In this document: positions 1 to 7,319 of the stretch, one piece after another
Layout of the letters: the number at the start of each line of letters is the position of its first letter
How positions within the stretch are numbered: position 1 is the first letter of the stretch
Assembly (NCBI GenBank): GCA_030602665.1
Contig: JAUVZE010000024.1
Coordinates: 1 to 10,543 of the forward strand
Length of the DNA stretch: 10,543 bases
Reading direction: 5' to 3'
From: Dehalococcoidia bacterium
GTDB lineage: Bacteria > Chloroflexota > Dehalococcoidia > Dehalococcoidales > JAUVZE01
The notes under the pieces: generated by a model
Seen by the model: the letters and a program-made list of their open reading frames with translations, nothing else
Databases searched by the model: none
Told to the model about the DNA's origin: nothing
Program-made: the position numbers and the translations under genes

Positions 1-956
1 GGACCGCTTTCCAAGGTTGTGTGGTTGGCGGCAACATGGACTGTCCTCAAGTAGTCAAGATTCTCATATACTAGTTTCACGATTTCATAGGCAAGTCTAT
101 ATTGCATTTCTTCGTGGACAGCTATGATACTGCCTACGAAGAGGGATGGCACATCCACATCAACCCCCGAGTAGGTTCCTGCTGGTATAGTCCCGGCAAA
201 ATAGTAAGGATAAGCTGCATTTACCTTTTCCACTTCTTCAGGAGTAACCGGAATAATCCTTATTTTATGAGTAGTAGCCAAGTCGATAATTGAAGACGTA
301 GGCATTCCCACGATCCAAAAGCCAACGTCCAACGTCCCGTCCTTCAAGGCCGCTACCTGCTCACCGAAACCCAGCCGGCTGATTACGAAATCATCATCCG
401 TATAGCCTAATGCGGTATAAATATACCTGCATATGACCTCTGTGCCACTTCCTGGGCGGCCTGTGGAGAATCTTTTACCCACGATGTCTGCTATTGAATA
501 GATAGGGCTGCTCTCCAAAGTTACAATGTGCGCGTACTCGGGAAACATGCTGAAAAGGCCGCGGAGGCTCCCTAGCTTTTCTCCCTCAAATCTCCCGATT
601 CCCTCATAAGCTTCCTTTGCCACATCTGTCTGTGTACCGCCCAGCTGGGCTTCGCCCGACTGAACCAGCCTTACATTCGACACCGAGCCACCTGTAACCT
701 CAACAGTGGCTCTGAATCCAGAGAGATTTTTATTAATTAACTCAGCCACCCCTCCCTCAAAGGGATAGTAGGTGCCTCCAAGCCCACCACTGCCAAAAGA
801 TAAAGCCATTGGAACCAGAGGCTCGTCAAGTGGGTCAGCAGCTGGCGTTGGGGTTGGGGTTGGTGTCGGCGCAGCACAACCTGCTATCATCGGTATTGCC
901 AGCATCAGGGCCAGGCAGACACTACCTAGCAACATCAATAGTTTTTTCCTTGTCAT
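1..956 (-). CDS. TAXI-family TRAP transporter solute-binding lipoprotein (C-terminus cut by window edge)
   Basis: Periplasmic or surface substrate-binding subunit of a TRAP transporter of the TAXI class. The frame reads open from an ATG at 956 to the window edge, about 318 codons, close to the usual family length, so only a short C-terminus is missing. Residues 1-27 form a lipoprotein signal: MTRKK, a hydrophobic stretch, then the lipobox IAGC with Cys27. A Pro-Thr linker (residues 30-38) follows, encoded by a short GGGGTT-like repeat near 844-870. The mature part starts with FGSGGLGGTYYPFEGGVAE and continues through VTGGSVSNVRLV, QLGGTQTD, GRPGSGTEV and DGTLDVGFWIVG, all typical of TAXI proteins. 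A Shine-Dalgarno AAGGAG lies just upstream of the ATG. No TRAP membrane subunits are visible; they could lie beyond the left edge. The substrate cannot be read from sequence. Confidence 0.9.
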   Translation of the reverse strand, partial: MTRKKLLMLLGSVCLALMLAIPMIAGCAAPTPTPTPTPAADPLDEPLVPMALSFGSGGLGGTYYPFEGGVAELINKNLSGFRATVEVTGGSVSNVRLVQSGEAQLGGTQTDVAKEAYEGIGRFEGEKLGSLRGLFSMFPEYAHIVTLESSPIYSIADIVGKRFSTGRPGSGTEVICRYIYTALGYTDDDFVISRLGFGEQVAALKDGTLDVGFWIVGMPTSSIIDLATTHKIRIIPVTPEEVEKVNAAYPYYFAGTIPAGTYSGVDVDVPSLFVGSIIAVHEEMQYRLAYEIVKLVYENLDYLRTVHVAANHTTLESG

Positions 957-1077
957 TTTAATCTCCTTATATTTATTTAGTCACCCTCGTTATTCCATTA
1001 ACTACCTCATTTTCCACCCCCTAATAGCCTTTGATTCGGTCATTAATTGGTTATTTTTCAGCCCACCTTCAGAATAA

Positions 1078-1106
1078 ATTATAATGCGCTACCTCCCCCC
1101 TGTCAA
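1078..1106 (-). promoter_or_regulatory. Consensus sigma70-type promoter for the TAXI lipoprotein gene
   Basis: Read on the minus strand, a perfect TTGACA (1101-1106) is followed after exactly 17 bases by a perfect TATAAT (1078-1083). The predicted start is near 1071, leaving a leader of about 115 bases before the ATG at 956. I recognised no conserved RNA structure in that leader. Confidence 0.8.
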
Positions 1107-1128
1107 ATGGAGCAGGCAGTATCATACA

Positions 1129-1157
1129 TTGCATTTTAGGCAAGCTTATGTTATACT
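1129..1157 (+). promoter_or_regulatory. Sigma70-type promoter for the thiC-thi4 operon
   Basis: TTGCAT (1129-1134), a 17-base spacer and TATACT (1152-1157) form a good promoter about 20 bases before the riboswitch. The predicted transcription start is near 1164, so the whole aptamer is transcribed. Its -35 box is 22 bp from the -35 box of the divergent TAXI-gene promoter. Confidence 0.7.
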
Positions 1158-1178
1158 TACAGTAAAGTGAATAGTTAA

Positions 1179-1262
1179 CCGCTAGGGGTGCTCAAAGGCT
1201 GAGAGGTGTTTTGATGCCAACCCTGTGAACCTGATCTCGGTAATGCGAGCGTAGGGAAGCGG
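1179..1262 (+). promoter_or_regulatory. TPP riboswitch (THI element) aptamer
   Basis: This RNA binds thiamine pyrophosphate and controls the thiamine genes downstream. Hallmarks are GGGGTGC (1185-1191), CTGAGA (1199-1204, the pyrimidine-binding loop), ACCC (1220-1223), TGAACCTGATC (1226-1236), the GGTAATGCGAGC block (1239-1250) and GTAGGGAAG (1251-1259). The closing stem P1 is CCGCT (1179-1183) with AGCGG (1258-1262). It lies between a good promoter and an intrinsic terminator ahead of thiC, so control is probably premature termination when TPP is bound. A weak alternative pairing may exist: GCGG (1259-1262), part of P1, can also pair with CCGC (1293-1296) in the terminator loop. Only four base pairs support that switch. 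Confidence 0.95.
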
Positions 1263-1272
1263 CAGTGACTTA

Positions 1273-1319
1273 GGCCAAGGGTCTGATGATAACCGCCGAA
1301 GCCCTTGGTTCTATTTTTT
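1273..1319 (+). terminator. Intrinsic terminator of the TPP riboswitch expression platform
   Basis: CCAAGGG (1275-1281) pairs with CCCTTGG (1302-1308), extendable by G-U pairs, and is followed by a T-rich tract ending in six Ts (1314-1319). It stands between the aptamer and the thiC ribosome-binding site. It is therefore best read as the transcription-termination switch of the riboswitch. Confidence 0.82.
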
Positions 1320-1331
1320 GTGGAGGTAGAT

Positions 1332-2627
1332 ATGACTCAACTGGAATTGGCTAGGAAAGGTGTCGTTTCTCCCCAGATGGTTCGGGTGGCACAGCGGGAG
1401 AAGGTGGAAGCTGAGTTCATTCGGCAGGGTTTGCTTAAGGGAACGATAGTAATCCCGGCTAATATTAAACATTCCAATCTTGTTCCTTGTGGTATTGGTC
1501 AGGGGCTTAAGACCAAGGTTAATGCCAATATTGGTACCTCCTCTGACTTCGGCAATATTGATACCGAGCTGGAAAAGCTGCGAGTGGCTATTGACTCAGG
1601 GGCAGATACAGTTATGGATTTGAGCACCGGTGGTGATATATCAGCCATTCGCCGAGCTATTATTGCCGCTAGCCCTTTATCGGTAGGCACCGTGCCTATT
1701 TATCAAGCCGGGATTGAGGCGATAGATAGATATGATGCTATTGTCAAAATGACTGCTGATGACCTCTTTGCTGTTATTGAAGAGCATGCCCGTGATGGAG
1801 TTGATTTCATAACGGTGCATTGTGGCGTAACCCAGTCAGCCATTGCCCGACTTAAGCAGCAGGGAAGGGTAACTGATGTGGTATCTAGAGGGGGTGCTTT
1901 CCTGATAGGCTGGATACTCTACAATGAGCGCGAAAATCCACTCTATGAGTACTATGACCGCTTACTTGAGATAGTCAGAGAGTTTGATGTAACACTGAGC
2001 CTTGGTGATGGTATGCGTCCTGGTAGCCTGGCTGATGCTACCGACCGGGCTCAGGTAGAGGAGCTACTTATTATCGGGGAGTTAGTCGAGCGGGCTCAGC
2101 AAGCTGGGGTTCAGGTAATGGTTGAGGGACCGGGACACCTGCCCTTAAATCAAATTGAGGCTAATGTTCGGTTGGAGAAGGCTATCTGTAAGGGAGCCCC
2201 CTTTTATGTGTTGGGACCGCTGGTGACTGATGTTGGTGCTGGCTATGACCATATCACCGGAGCCATTGGTGGCGCTATTGCTGCCGCTGCCGGTACTGAT
2301 TTTCTATGCTATGTAACACCCGCCGAGCATCTTTCTCTACCCGACCCTGAGGATGTGAGGCAAGGGGTGATAGCCTCACGCATTGCCGCTCATGCTGGCG
2401 ATATTGTTAAGGGAGTAAAGGATGCTGAGCAGTGGGATAGGGAAATGTCTCTGGCTCGAAAGAGGCTTGATTGGGAAGAGCAAACCAGGCTTTCTCTAGA
2501 CCCGGAGCGGTCCCGCCAGGTTCACAGTAAACATACTACCGCTGGAACTACTTGCAGTATGTGTGGTAAGTTCTGTGCTATGGCATTGATGGAAAAGTAT
2601 TTAGGTATCTCAGCGCCTAAGTGCTAG
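1332..2627 (+). CDS. thiC: Phosphomethylpyrimidine synthase ThiC (short form, 431 aa)
   Basis: Radical-SAM enzyme that rearranges aminoimidazole ribotide into hydroxymethylpyrimidine phosphate, the pyrimidine half of thiamine. Family signatures in order: VPCGIG (51-56), NANIGTS (64-70), DLSTGGD (96-102), FITVHCG (159-165), LGDGMRPGS (224-232), VEGPGH (264-269, His269 a likely metal ligand), AEHLSLP (331-337) and C-terminal cluster cysteines 408, 411 and 415. The cysteine pattern is CX2CX3C, one residue shorter than the CX2CX4C of the long proteobacterial form. The protein also lacks that form's N-terminal extension. The ATG at 1332 was chosen because GGAGGT lies at 1322-1327; a TTG at 1305 in the same frame lies inside the terminator stem. 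The TPP riboswitch directly upstream confirms the pathway. Thi4 follows after 36 bases. Confidence 0.96.
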   Translation: MTQLELARKGVVSPQMVRVAQREKVEAEFIRQGLLKGTIVIPANIKHSNLVPCGIGQGLKTKVNANIGTSSDFGNIDTELEKLRVAIDSGADTVMDLSTGGDISAIRRAIIAASPLSVGTVPIYQAGIEAIDRYDAIVKMTADDLFAVIEEHARDGVDFITVHCGVTQSAIARLKQQGRVTDVVSRGGAFLIGWILYNERENPLYEYYDRLLEIVREFDVTLSLGDGMRPGSLADATDRAQVEELLIIGELVERAQQAGVQVMVEGPGHLPLNQIEANVRLEKAICKGAPFYVLGPLVTDVGAGYDHITGAIGGAIAAAAGTDFLCYVTPAEHLSLPDPEDVRQGVIASRIAAHAGDIVKGVKDAEQWDREMSLARKRLDWEEQTRLSLDPERSRQVHSKHTTAGTTCSMCGKFCAMALMEKYLGISAPKC

Positions 2628-2663
2628 CTAGTGAGGATAAAAAGAATTACAACCGGAGGGAAT

Positions 2664-3449
2664 ATGCAGCTTGATGATATAACCATATCCAGGGCGATAA
2701 CCAGAAGTTTCACCGAAGACTTCCAAGAGGCGATGGATGTTGAGGTGGCTATTGGTGGTGCTGGGCCAGCCGGTATGACGGCGGCTTACTATCTGGCGAA
2801 AGAGGGAGTAAAAACAGTCATTTTTGAGAGAAGTCTTCGTCCTGGAGGTGGTATGCCTGGCGGGGGGATGATGTTCAATACTATCGTGGTGCAAGAGGAG
2901 GCTAAGGAAATACTGGGCGAGTTTAATGTCAGAACTAAAGAGTATGAAAAGGGCTACTATACCGCTGATTCTGTGGAGGCAGCCTCAGCTATTTGCTTTA
3001 AGACAATCCAGGCGGGAGTTAAGATATTTAATTTGATGAGCATTGAGGATGTCATGATCCGGCAGAATGATAGGATAAGCGGCTTGGTATTGAATTGGAG
3101 TGCGGTTACTTTAGCTGGCCTGCACGTGGACCCCCTAGCCATAAGGTCAAAGGTGGTAATAGACGCTACCGGCCATGCCAGTGAAATCTGCCATATAGTG
3201 GTGAATAAACTTGGTGGTAGACTACGGACGGAGGGGGGTGGAATAATGGGGGAGAAGTCGATGTGGGCTGAGGTGGCCGAAAGGAAGATAGTGGAGAACA
3301 CCAAAGAGGTCTACCCCGGCTTAATTGTGACTGGCATGGCGGCCAATGCTGTTTGCGGCGCCCCCAGAATGGGACCTATCTTCGGTGGCATGCTGCTCTC
3401 CGGGAAGCGAGCTGCTGAGGTTGCCATAGAGATACTGCAGCCGTCATAG
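2664..3449 (+). CDS. thi4: Thiazole synthase Thi4 (ADP-thiazole synthase, 261 aa)
   Basis: Builds the adenylated thiazole half of thiamine from NAD, glycine and a sulfur source. It substitutes for the ThiG/ThiO/ThiS route, none of which is in the window. Features: Rossmann motif GGAGPAG (31-37), GGGMPGGGM (61-69), VIDATGH (165-171), the GEKSMWAE block (196-203), and the C-terminal CGAPRMGPIFGGMLLSGK (231-248), which fits the Thi4 flavin/NAD fold. Yeast Thi4 sacrifices an active-site cysteine as sulfur donor, while the studied archaeal enzymes have histidine there and use sulfide. Here an adjacent Cys176-His177 pair lies in that region, so the sulfur source is open. Start: the ATG at 2664 follows GGAGGG at 2655-2660; an in-frame GTG at 2631 has no comparable ribosome site. 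It is very probably cotranscribed with thiC under the riboswitch. Confidence 0.93.
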   Translation: MQLDDITISRAITRSFTEDFQEAMDVEVAIGGAGPAGMTAAYYLAKEGVKTVIFERSLRPGGGMPGGGMMFNTIVVQEEAKEILGEFNVRTKEYEKGYYTADSVEAASAICFKTIQAGVKIFNLMSIEDVMIRQNDRISGLVLNWSAVTLAGLHVDPLAIRSKVVIDATGHASEICHIVVNKLGGRLRTEGGGIMGEKSMWAEVAERKIVENTKEVYPGLIVTGMAANAVCGAPRMGPIFGGMLLSGKRAAEVAIEILQPS

Positions 3450-3495
3450 ATACATTAGTGAAAGCAGAAATCATTATATTTTAGGCTATCTGTCC

Positions 3496-3526
3496 TTGAC
3501 TGTTAGGGGGCATGGTATGTTAATAT
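3496..3526 (+). promoter_or_regulatory. Possible promoter for the speD operon
   Basis: TTGACT (3496-3501) and TAATAT (3521-3526) preceded by TGT give an extended -10 pattern, but the spacer is 19 bases, longer than ideal. The position, 60 bases ahead of the speD start in a 139-base gap after thi4, is right for a separate promoter. No clear terminator for thiC-thi4 was seen in the same gap, so read-through is possible. Confidence 0.4.
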
Positions 3527-3588
3527 CATTGGGTTGATAGTGCCAAAAGTACCTTGGGCAGCGGAATACAAACGCTCTGGAGGTTCCA

Positions 3589-3984
3589 ATGCATCTAATT
3601 ATTGATGGCTATAGCAGTAACCCAGATATCTTGCAGAGCGAGGAGTTTATTTATCAGTTATTAGACCAATATCCCGCTGAGATTGGCATGACCAAGATTG
3701 CTCCTCCTTATGTACTCAGGTATGTGGGGGCTAAGCCTGAGGAGTGGGGGGTATCAGGGTTTGTTCTTATTGCTGAGAGCCACATCAGCATTCATACCTT
3801 CGTTGAGCAGCGCTATGTCCACATAGATGTATTCTCGTGCAAAGGCTTTGATGCCAGTCAGACTATCAAAGACCTTAGTGATAGGCTTCAATTAACCGAG
3901 GTAAAAACTTACCTTCTTGATAGAACGGTGAGTCCAAGCTATTTAGACCAAATGGGTGAAACAGCTCTTTTGAAGCCACAATGA
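3589..3984 (+). CDS. speD: S-adenosylmethionine decarboxylase proenzyme (131 aa)
   Basis: Makes decarboxylated S-adenosylmethionine, the aminopropyl donor for spermidine. This is the small prokaryotic class (Thermotoga or archaeal type, about 120-130 aa), which self-cleaves to create a pyruvoyl cofactor. The processing site is AESHISIHT, with cleavage expected between Glu63 and Ser64. His69 and Cys84 match the catalytic histidine and cysteine described for the Thermotoga enzyme, with near-identical spacing. The sequence starts MHLIIDGY, typical of the family's first strand. GGAGGT (3579-3584) lies five bases before the ATG. The stop overlaps the start of the agmatinase-family gene (ATGA at 3981-3984), which implies translational coupling and a shared polyamine role. 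Confidence 0.95.
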   Translation: MHLIIDGYSSNPDILQSEEFIYQLLDQYPAEIGMTKIAPPYVLRYVGAKPEEWGVSGFVLIAESHISIHTFVEQRYVHIDVFSCKGFDASQTIKDLSDRLQLTEVKTYLLDRTVSPSYLDQMGETALLKPQ

Positions 3985-4859
3985 GTCAGGAATTATTCTC
4001 TCCACCACGGAACTTCGCTGGTATTTCACCCCCCTATTCTGATTGGGAAAACTCCAGGGTTGTCGTCTTGCCAGTGCCTTATGACAGCACCACTGATTGG
4101 CGGAGTGGTGCTCGTGACGGTCCTAGGGCGATTATTGATGCCTCTCGGTATTTAGAACTCTATGACCTGGAGCTTAAGCGGGAAATCTATCGGGTGGGGA
4201 TACACACCCTGCCGGAAATACAGCCAGATATGACCAGTCCAGAGAATATGACCCAGCGAGTTTATACGGTGGCTAGGGGGTTGCTTGATAAAAACAAGAC
4301 GTTGCTCATGCTGGGTGGAGAGCATTCTCTGACTCTGGGCATGGTTAAGGCGTATCGGGAAAAGCATCAGGCCCTGTCGGTACTGCAACTGGATGCTCAT
4401 GCTGACCTGCGTGATAGCTATCTCGGAACCAGGTTTAGCCATGCCACGGTTATGAGGCGAGTTTGTGAGCTATGTCCTATTGTCCCGGTAGGCATCCGTA
4501 GTTTGAGTGAGGAGGAACATAGGTTTATTGATGAGGCTGGTATAAAACCCGTTTATGCCAACGGCCTAATTTTAGCCGGGGATTCCATAAATCATATAAT
4601 AGCCACACTTTCTAATGAAGTTTACATAACTATAGACTTGGATGTTCTTGACCCATCAATTATGTCGGCGGTAGGCACTCCTGAGCCAGGGGGTATTGGT
4701 TGGTATGAGCTACTAAATTTGCTGCGTGAGGTAGCCAGGTCCAAGCGAATTGTGGGTTTTGACCTGGTGGAGCTCTGCCCCGACGAGGGGCCACTCTCCT
4801 GTGCCTTTTTGGCAGCCAAACTGGCCTACAAGCTCATTGGCTATATTTATACTGCCTGA
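3981..4859 (+). CDS. speB: Agmatinase / ureohydrolase family enzyme (292 aa)
   Basis: Manganese-dependent ureohydrolase of the arginase/agmatinase family, cytoplasmic. It most likely releases urea from agmatine to give putrescine. Metal ligands are all visible: His115 in GGEHS, Asp138, His140 and Asp142 in DAHAD, and Asp219 and Asp221 in IDLDVLDP. The SHATVMRR segment (153-160) and GTPEPGG (232-238) are also typical, and length matches bacterial agmatinases. It overlaps speD by four bases. No spermidine synthase or arginine decarboxylase gene is in the window. In Thermus-like pathways SpeB homologues act on aminopropyl-agmatine instead, so the true substrate is uncertain. Formiminoglutamase or guanidinobutyrase activity is less likely given the speD overlap. 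Confidence 0.9.
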   Translation: MSQELFSPPRNFAGISPPYSDWENSRVVVLPVPYDSTTDWRSGARDGPRAIIDASRYLELYDLELKREIYRVGIHTLPEIQPDMTSPENMTQRVYTVARGLLDKNKTLLMLGGEHSLTLGMVKAYREKHQALSVLQLDAHADLRDSYLGTRFSHATVMRRVCELCPIVPVGIRSLSEEEHRFIDEAGIKPVYANGLILAGDSINHIIATLSNEVYITIDLDVLDPSIMSAVGTPEPGGIGWYELLNLLREVARSKRIVGFDLVELCPDEGPLSCAFLAAKLAYKLIGYIYTA

Positions 4860-4899
4860 TGGTGGATTGCAGACCTAGCGGCAAGAATTAGGCTGAGAT

Positions 4900-6036
4900 G
4901 TGAAAATGGGTAGTGCATTTAATTTAGGCCGAATTTTTGATATACAGTTCCGGTTGCATTATACCTGGTTCATAATATTTCTTTTGATAACCTTCTCTCT
5001 ATCATGGCAGGTTTTTCCGGCGCTTTATCCTGGCTGGACTGGTTTGACCTATTGGATTATTGGCATAGTTACCAGCCTACTGTTTTTTGCTTCAGTAGTG
5101 GCCCATGAGTTAGCTCACAGCTTGGTTGCTAGGTTTTATGGTATCCCGGTAAAAGGTATTACCCTTTTTATCTTTGGTGGCGTGGCTCAAATGGCCAGAG
5201 AGGCAGCACGCCCTGGCGTGGAACTAAAAATGGCGGCCGCTGGTCCTGCCTGCAGCTTGGTAATTGGTGGCTTGTTTGCTCTACTTTGGTTATCTACTCA
5301 GGGTGTAATTGAGCCGATAGCTGCTCTGGCTTTTTGGCTAGCTCAAATAAATGTGGTGCTGGCTGTATTTAACCTCATCCCCGGGTTTCCCTTAGATGGT
5401 GGGCGGGTTTTCCGTTCCTTACTGTGGCGCTTTACTGGTAACTACAGACGCTCCACCCAGATTGCAGTGCGGGTGGGACAGGGTGTCGGCTACCTGTTTA
5501 TTCTGTTAGGCATCTTGGTAATCTTATTACGTCCTTTTGGGTTGGGCTGGTTTAGTGGTTTGTGGCTGGCCTTTATTGGCTGGTTCTTGGAAAATGCTGC
5601 CTCGTCTAGCTATCGTCAGGTTAAGTGGCGTGATACTCTCCACGGGTTTAGCGCTTCACAGGTGATGACCTCTGTCTACCCGACGGTTCCGTCCAATATT
5701 ACGGTTAGGGAGCTAGTTCAAGGTTACATCTTGACCGGTGGGCATCACGTATTTATGGTAGCCGATGAGGGCCGGTTAGTGGGTATTTTGACGCTGGACG
5801 ATATCAAGTCTGTTTCTCAACCAAGCTGGGAGGCGACTCCGGTAAGGGAGATAATGACCCCGGTCGACAAGCTGAAGGTAGTTCATCCTGACCAGGATGC
5901 TCTCAGCCTTTTAGAGCAGATGGAGGCGGATGATATAAACCAGATGCCGGTAGTAAGCGGGGATAGAGTTATCGGGCTAGTTACCCGTGATAACCTGATA
6001 AGATTTCTTCGCATCCGTTCTGAGTTAGGGACGTAA
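4900..6036 (+). CDS. Site-2 protease family zinc metalloprotease with two CBS domains (378 aa)
   Basis: Polytopic membrane protease of the M50B (SpoIVFB-like) family, which cleaves substrates within the membrane. The zinc motif HELAH is at residues 69-73 inside a hydrophobic segment. The second motif, NLIPGFPLDGGRV (158-170), supplies the third ligand, Asp166. Hydrophobic segments lie near 20-40, 49-68, 83-95, 110-131, 140-162 and 195-230. The C-terminal cytoplasmic part has two CBS domains, about 251-308 (ASQVMTSVYPTVP) and 316-372 (VREIMTPVDKLKVV), which in this family usually bind adenine nucleotides. Start is GTG at 4900 or ATG at 4906; neither has a strong ribosome site. It follows speB by 40 bases on the same strand, so cotranscription is likely. 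The substrate is unknown. Confidence 0.9.
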   Translation: MKMGSAFNLGRIFDIQFRLHYTWFIIFLLITFSLSWQVFPALYPGWTGLTYWIIGIVTSLLFFASVVAHELAHSLVARFYGIPVKGITLFIFGGVAQMAREAARPGVELKMAAAGPACSLVIGGLFALLWLSTQGVIEPIAALAFWLAQINVVLAVFNLIPGFPLDGGRVFRSLLWRFTGNYRRSTQIAVRVGQGVGYLFILLGILVILLRPFGLGWFSGLWLAFIGWFLENAASSSYRQVKWRDTLHGFSASQVMTSVYPTVPSNITVRELVQGYILTGGHHVFMVADEGRLVGILTLDDIKSVSQPSWEATPVREIMTPVDKLKVVHPDQDALSLLEQMEADDINQMPVVSGDRVIGLVTRDNLIRFLRIRSELGT

Positions 6037-6092
6037 CTGATGGTTAGCCTGCTCTCTTTGGAACTTAGCTCAAGCAGGAGGTTTTATTACCA

Positions 6093-7289
6093 TTGTATGA
6101 TGTGATAGTCATAGGGGGTGGGTTGGTGGGCAGCTATGTGGCTGGTAAACTGGCTGGGATGGGCTATGGGGTGGTAGTGCTAGAGCAGCATAAGCAGTTG
6201 AGAGAACAGGTCTGCTGCACCGGCATTGTCAGCCAGGAGTGCATTAGTAATTTTGCTATTGATAATAGCCTTGTTTTGAGACAGTTGAACAGTGCCCGGT
6301 TATTTTCACCTTCAGGGAAATTGATTAGGCTGTGGCGTAAGGAGCCTCAGGCATGTGTTATCGACCGGGCTGCCTTTGACCGGGCTATGGCTAGCCGGGC
6401 TCAGGCTCAAGGGGCGGATTACCGCTTAGACAGTTTAGCTACAGATTTGGAGGTTAGAGATAGTGGTGTTATCGTTAAGGCAACCTGTCAGGGAGAAAGG
6501 GTGGGCCTTGAGGCCAGGGCAGTGGTTATTGCCACCGGCTTTGGCTCAAAATTCGCTGATGGGTTGGGTCTAGGTAAGGTTGGTGATTTTGCTGTTGGAG
6601 GTCAGGTTGAAGTGGAGGTGACGGCTGGGGTAGGCGAGGTTGAAGTCTATTTCGGTCGGGAGATAGCCCCTGGCTTCTTTGCTTGGTTAGTGCCAACTTC
6701 GCCTCGGAAGGCTCTGGTGGGGCTGCTGGCACGGCGCAATCCGGGGCTTTACCTGAAACGGTTGATGTTAAGCCTGTTAAACCAGGGGAAGGTAGTTTCG
6801 GCTGAGGTTGAACCAATTTATAGAGGAGTCCCCCTAAAACCGCTACCTAGAACCTGTAGTGACAGGCTGGTGGTGATAGGTAATGCCGCTGGGCAGGTGA
6901 AGCCAACCACCGGCGGCGGCATTTATTTTGAGCTGCTCTCAGCTGAGATAGCAGCTAACACTTTACATCGGTGCCTGGCGACTGATAACCTCTCTGCCCG
7001 GGGTCTAGCTGACTATGAGCGGGGATGGCGACAGAAACTGGGGAGGGAGCTGGGAATAGACTATTACGCCCGGAAATTTTATGAACGCCTGAGTGACCAG
7101 CGGATAGACAGGATATTTGACATAATAAAATCCAATGGTATTGATGAAGCTTTGCTTAAAGCCAAGGATTTGTCTTTTGACTGGCATGGTAAGGCGGTGT
7201 TGCGGTTAGTGGGGCACCGGGCATTATCCAAGGCTCTTGAGGTGATGAAAATTCCCTTTCGGCTGGGGAATAGAGATTTCGACTTGTAA
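6093..7289 (+). CDS. Geranylgeranyl reductase-family FAD-dependent oxidoreductase (398 aa)
   Basis: Flavoprotein of the family that reduces double bonds of prenyl chains, such as those of archaeal lipids, chlorophyll side chains or menaquinone. Features: dinucleotide-binding VIVIGGGLVGS (4-14) and LEQH (30-33) at the end of strand two; a CCTGIVSQE motif (41-49), where related reductases carry a cysteine; an IATGFGS motif (146-152); PGFFAWLVPTSP (193-204); and a C-terminal GNAAGQVKPTTGGG (263-276). The last is normally GDAAG, so the flavin-contacting Asp is Asn264 here. Start is TTG at 6093, after AGGAGG at 6076-6081; no in-frame ATG is close. It follows the site-2 protease by 56 bases. No chlorophyll or archaeal lipid genes are nearby, so the substrate (menaquinone or another prenyl lipid) is a guess. 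Confidence 0.85.
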   Translation: MYDVIVIGGGLVGSYVAGKLAGMGYGVVVLEQHKQLREQVCCTGIVSQECISNFAIDNSLVLRQLNSARLFSPSGKLIRLWRKEPQACVIDRAAFDRAMASRAQAQGADYRLDSLATDLEVRDSGVIVKATCQGERVGLEARAVVIATGFGSKFADGLGLGKVGDFAVGGQVEVEVTAGVGEVEVYFGREIAPGFFAWLVPTSPRKALVGLLARRNPGLYLKRLMLSLLNQGKVVSAEVEPIYRGVPLKPLPRTCSDRLVVIGNAAGQVKPTTGGGIYFELLSAEIAANTLHRCLATDNLSARGLADYERGWRQKLGRELGIDYYARKFYERLSDQRIDRIFDIIKSNGIDEALLKAKDLSFDWHGKAVLRLVGHRALSKALEVMKIPFRLGNRDFDL

Positions 7290-7319
7290 CTAGCGTTGAT
7301 ATATAGAGATTGTTTATTA

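Noticed and set aside
772..1077. Rightward open frame with a Gly-Val repeat
   Set aside because: It is antisense to the signal peptide, Pro-Thr linker and leader of the TAXI gene. The Gly-Val repeat is the complement of the Pro-Thr codons.
1305..1331. Upstream TTG start for ThiC adding nine residues
   Set aside because: It lies in the 3' arm of the riboswitch terminator, and the added residues are not family-like. The ATG at 1332 has a good Shine-Dalgarno sequence.
2631..2663. Upstream GTG start for Thi4
   Set aside because: GGAGGG at 2655-2660 is placed for the ATG at 2664. The extra residues before it resemble nothing in the family.
3450..3495. Terminator after thi4
   Set aside because: No G/C-rich stem followed by a T tract could be found here.
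3541..3560. Riboswitch in the speD leader
   Set aside because: TGCCAA and TTGGGCA can form a short bulged stem, but no known SAM or polyamine-related aptamer motif is present and the leader is short.
6048..6078. Hairpin hiding the ribosome site of the geranylgeranyl reductase-family gene
   Set aside because: CCTGCT (6048-6053) can pair with AGCAGG (6073-6078) over the Shine-Dalgarno region, but six pairs with a 19-base loop is weak and easily due to chance.
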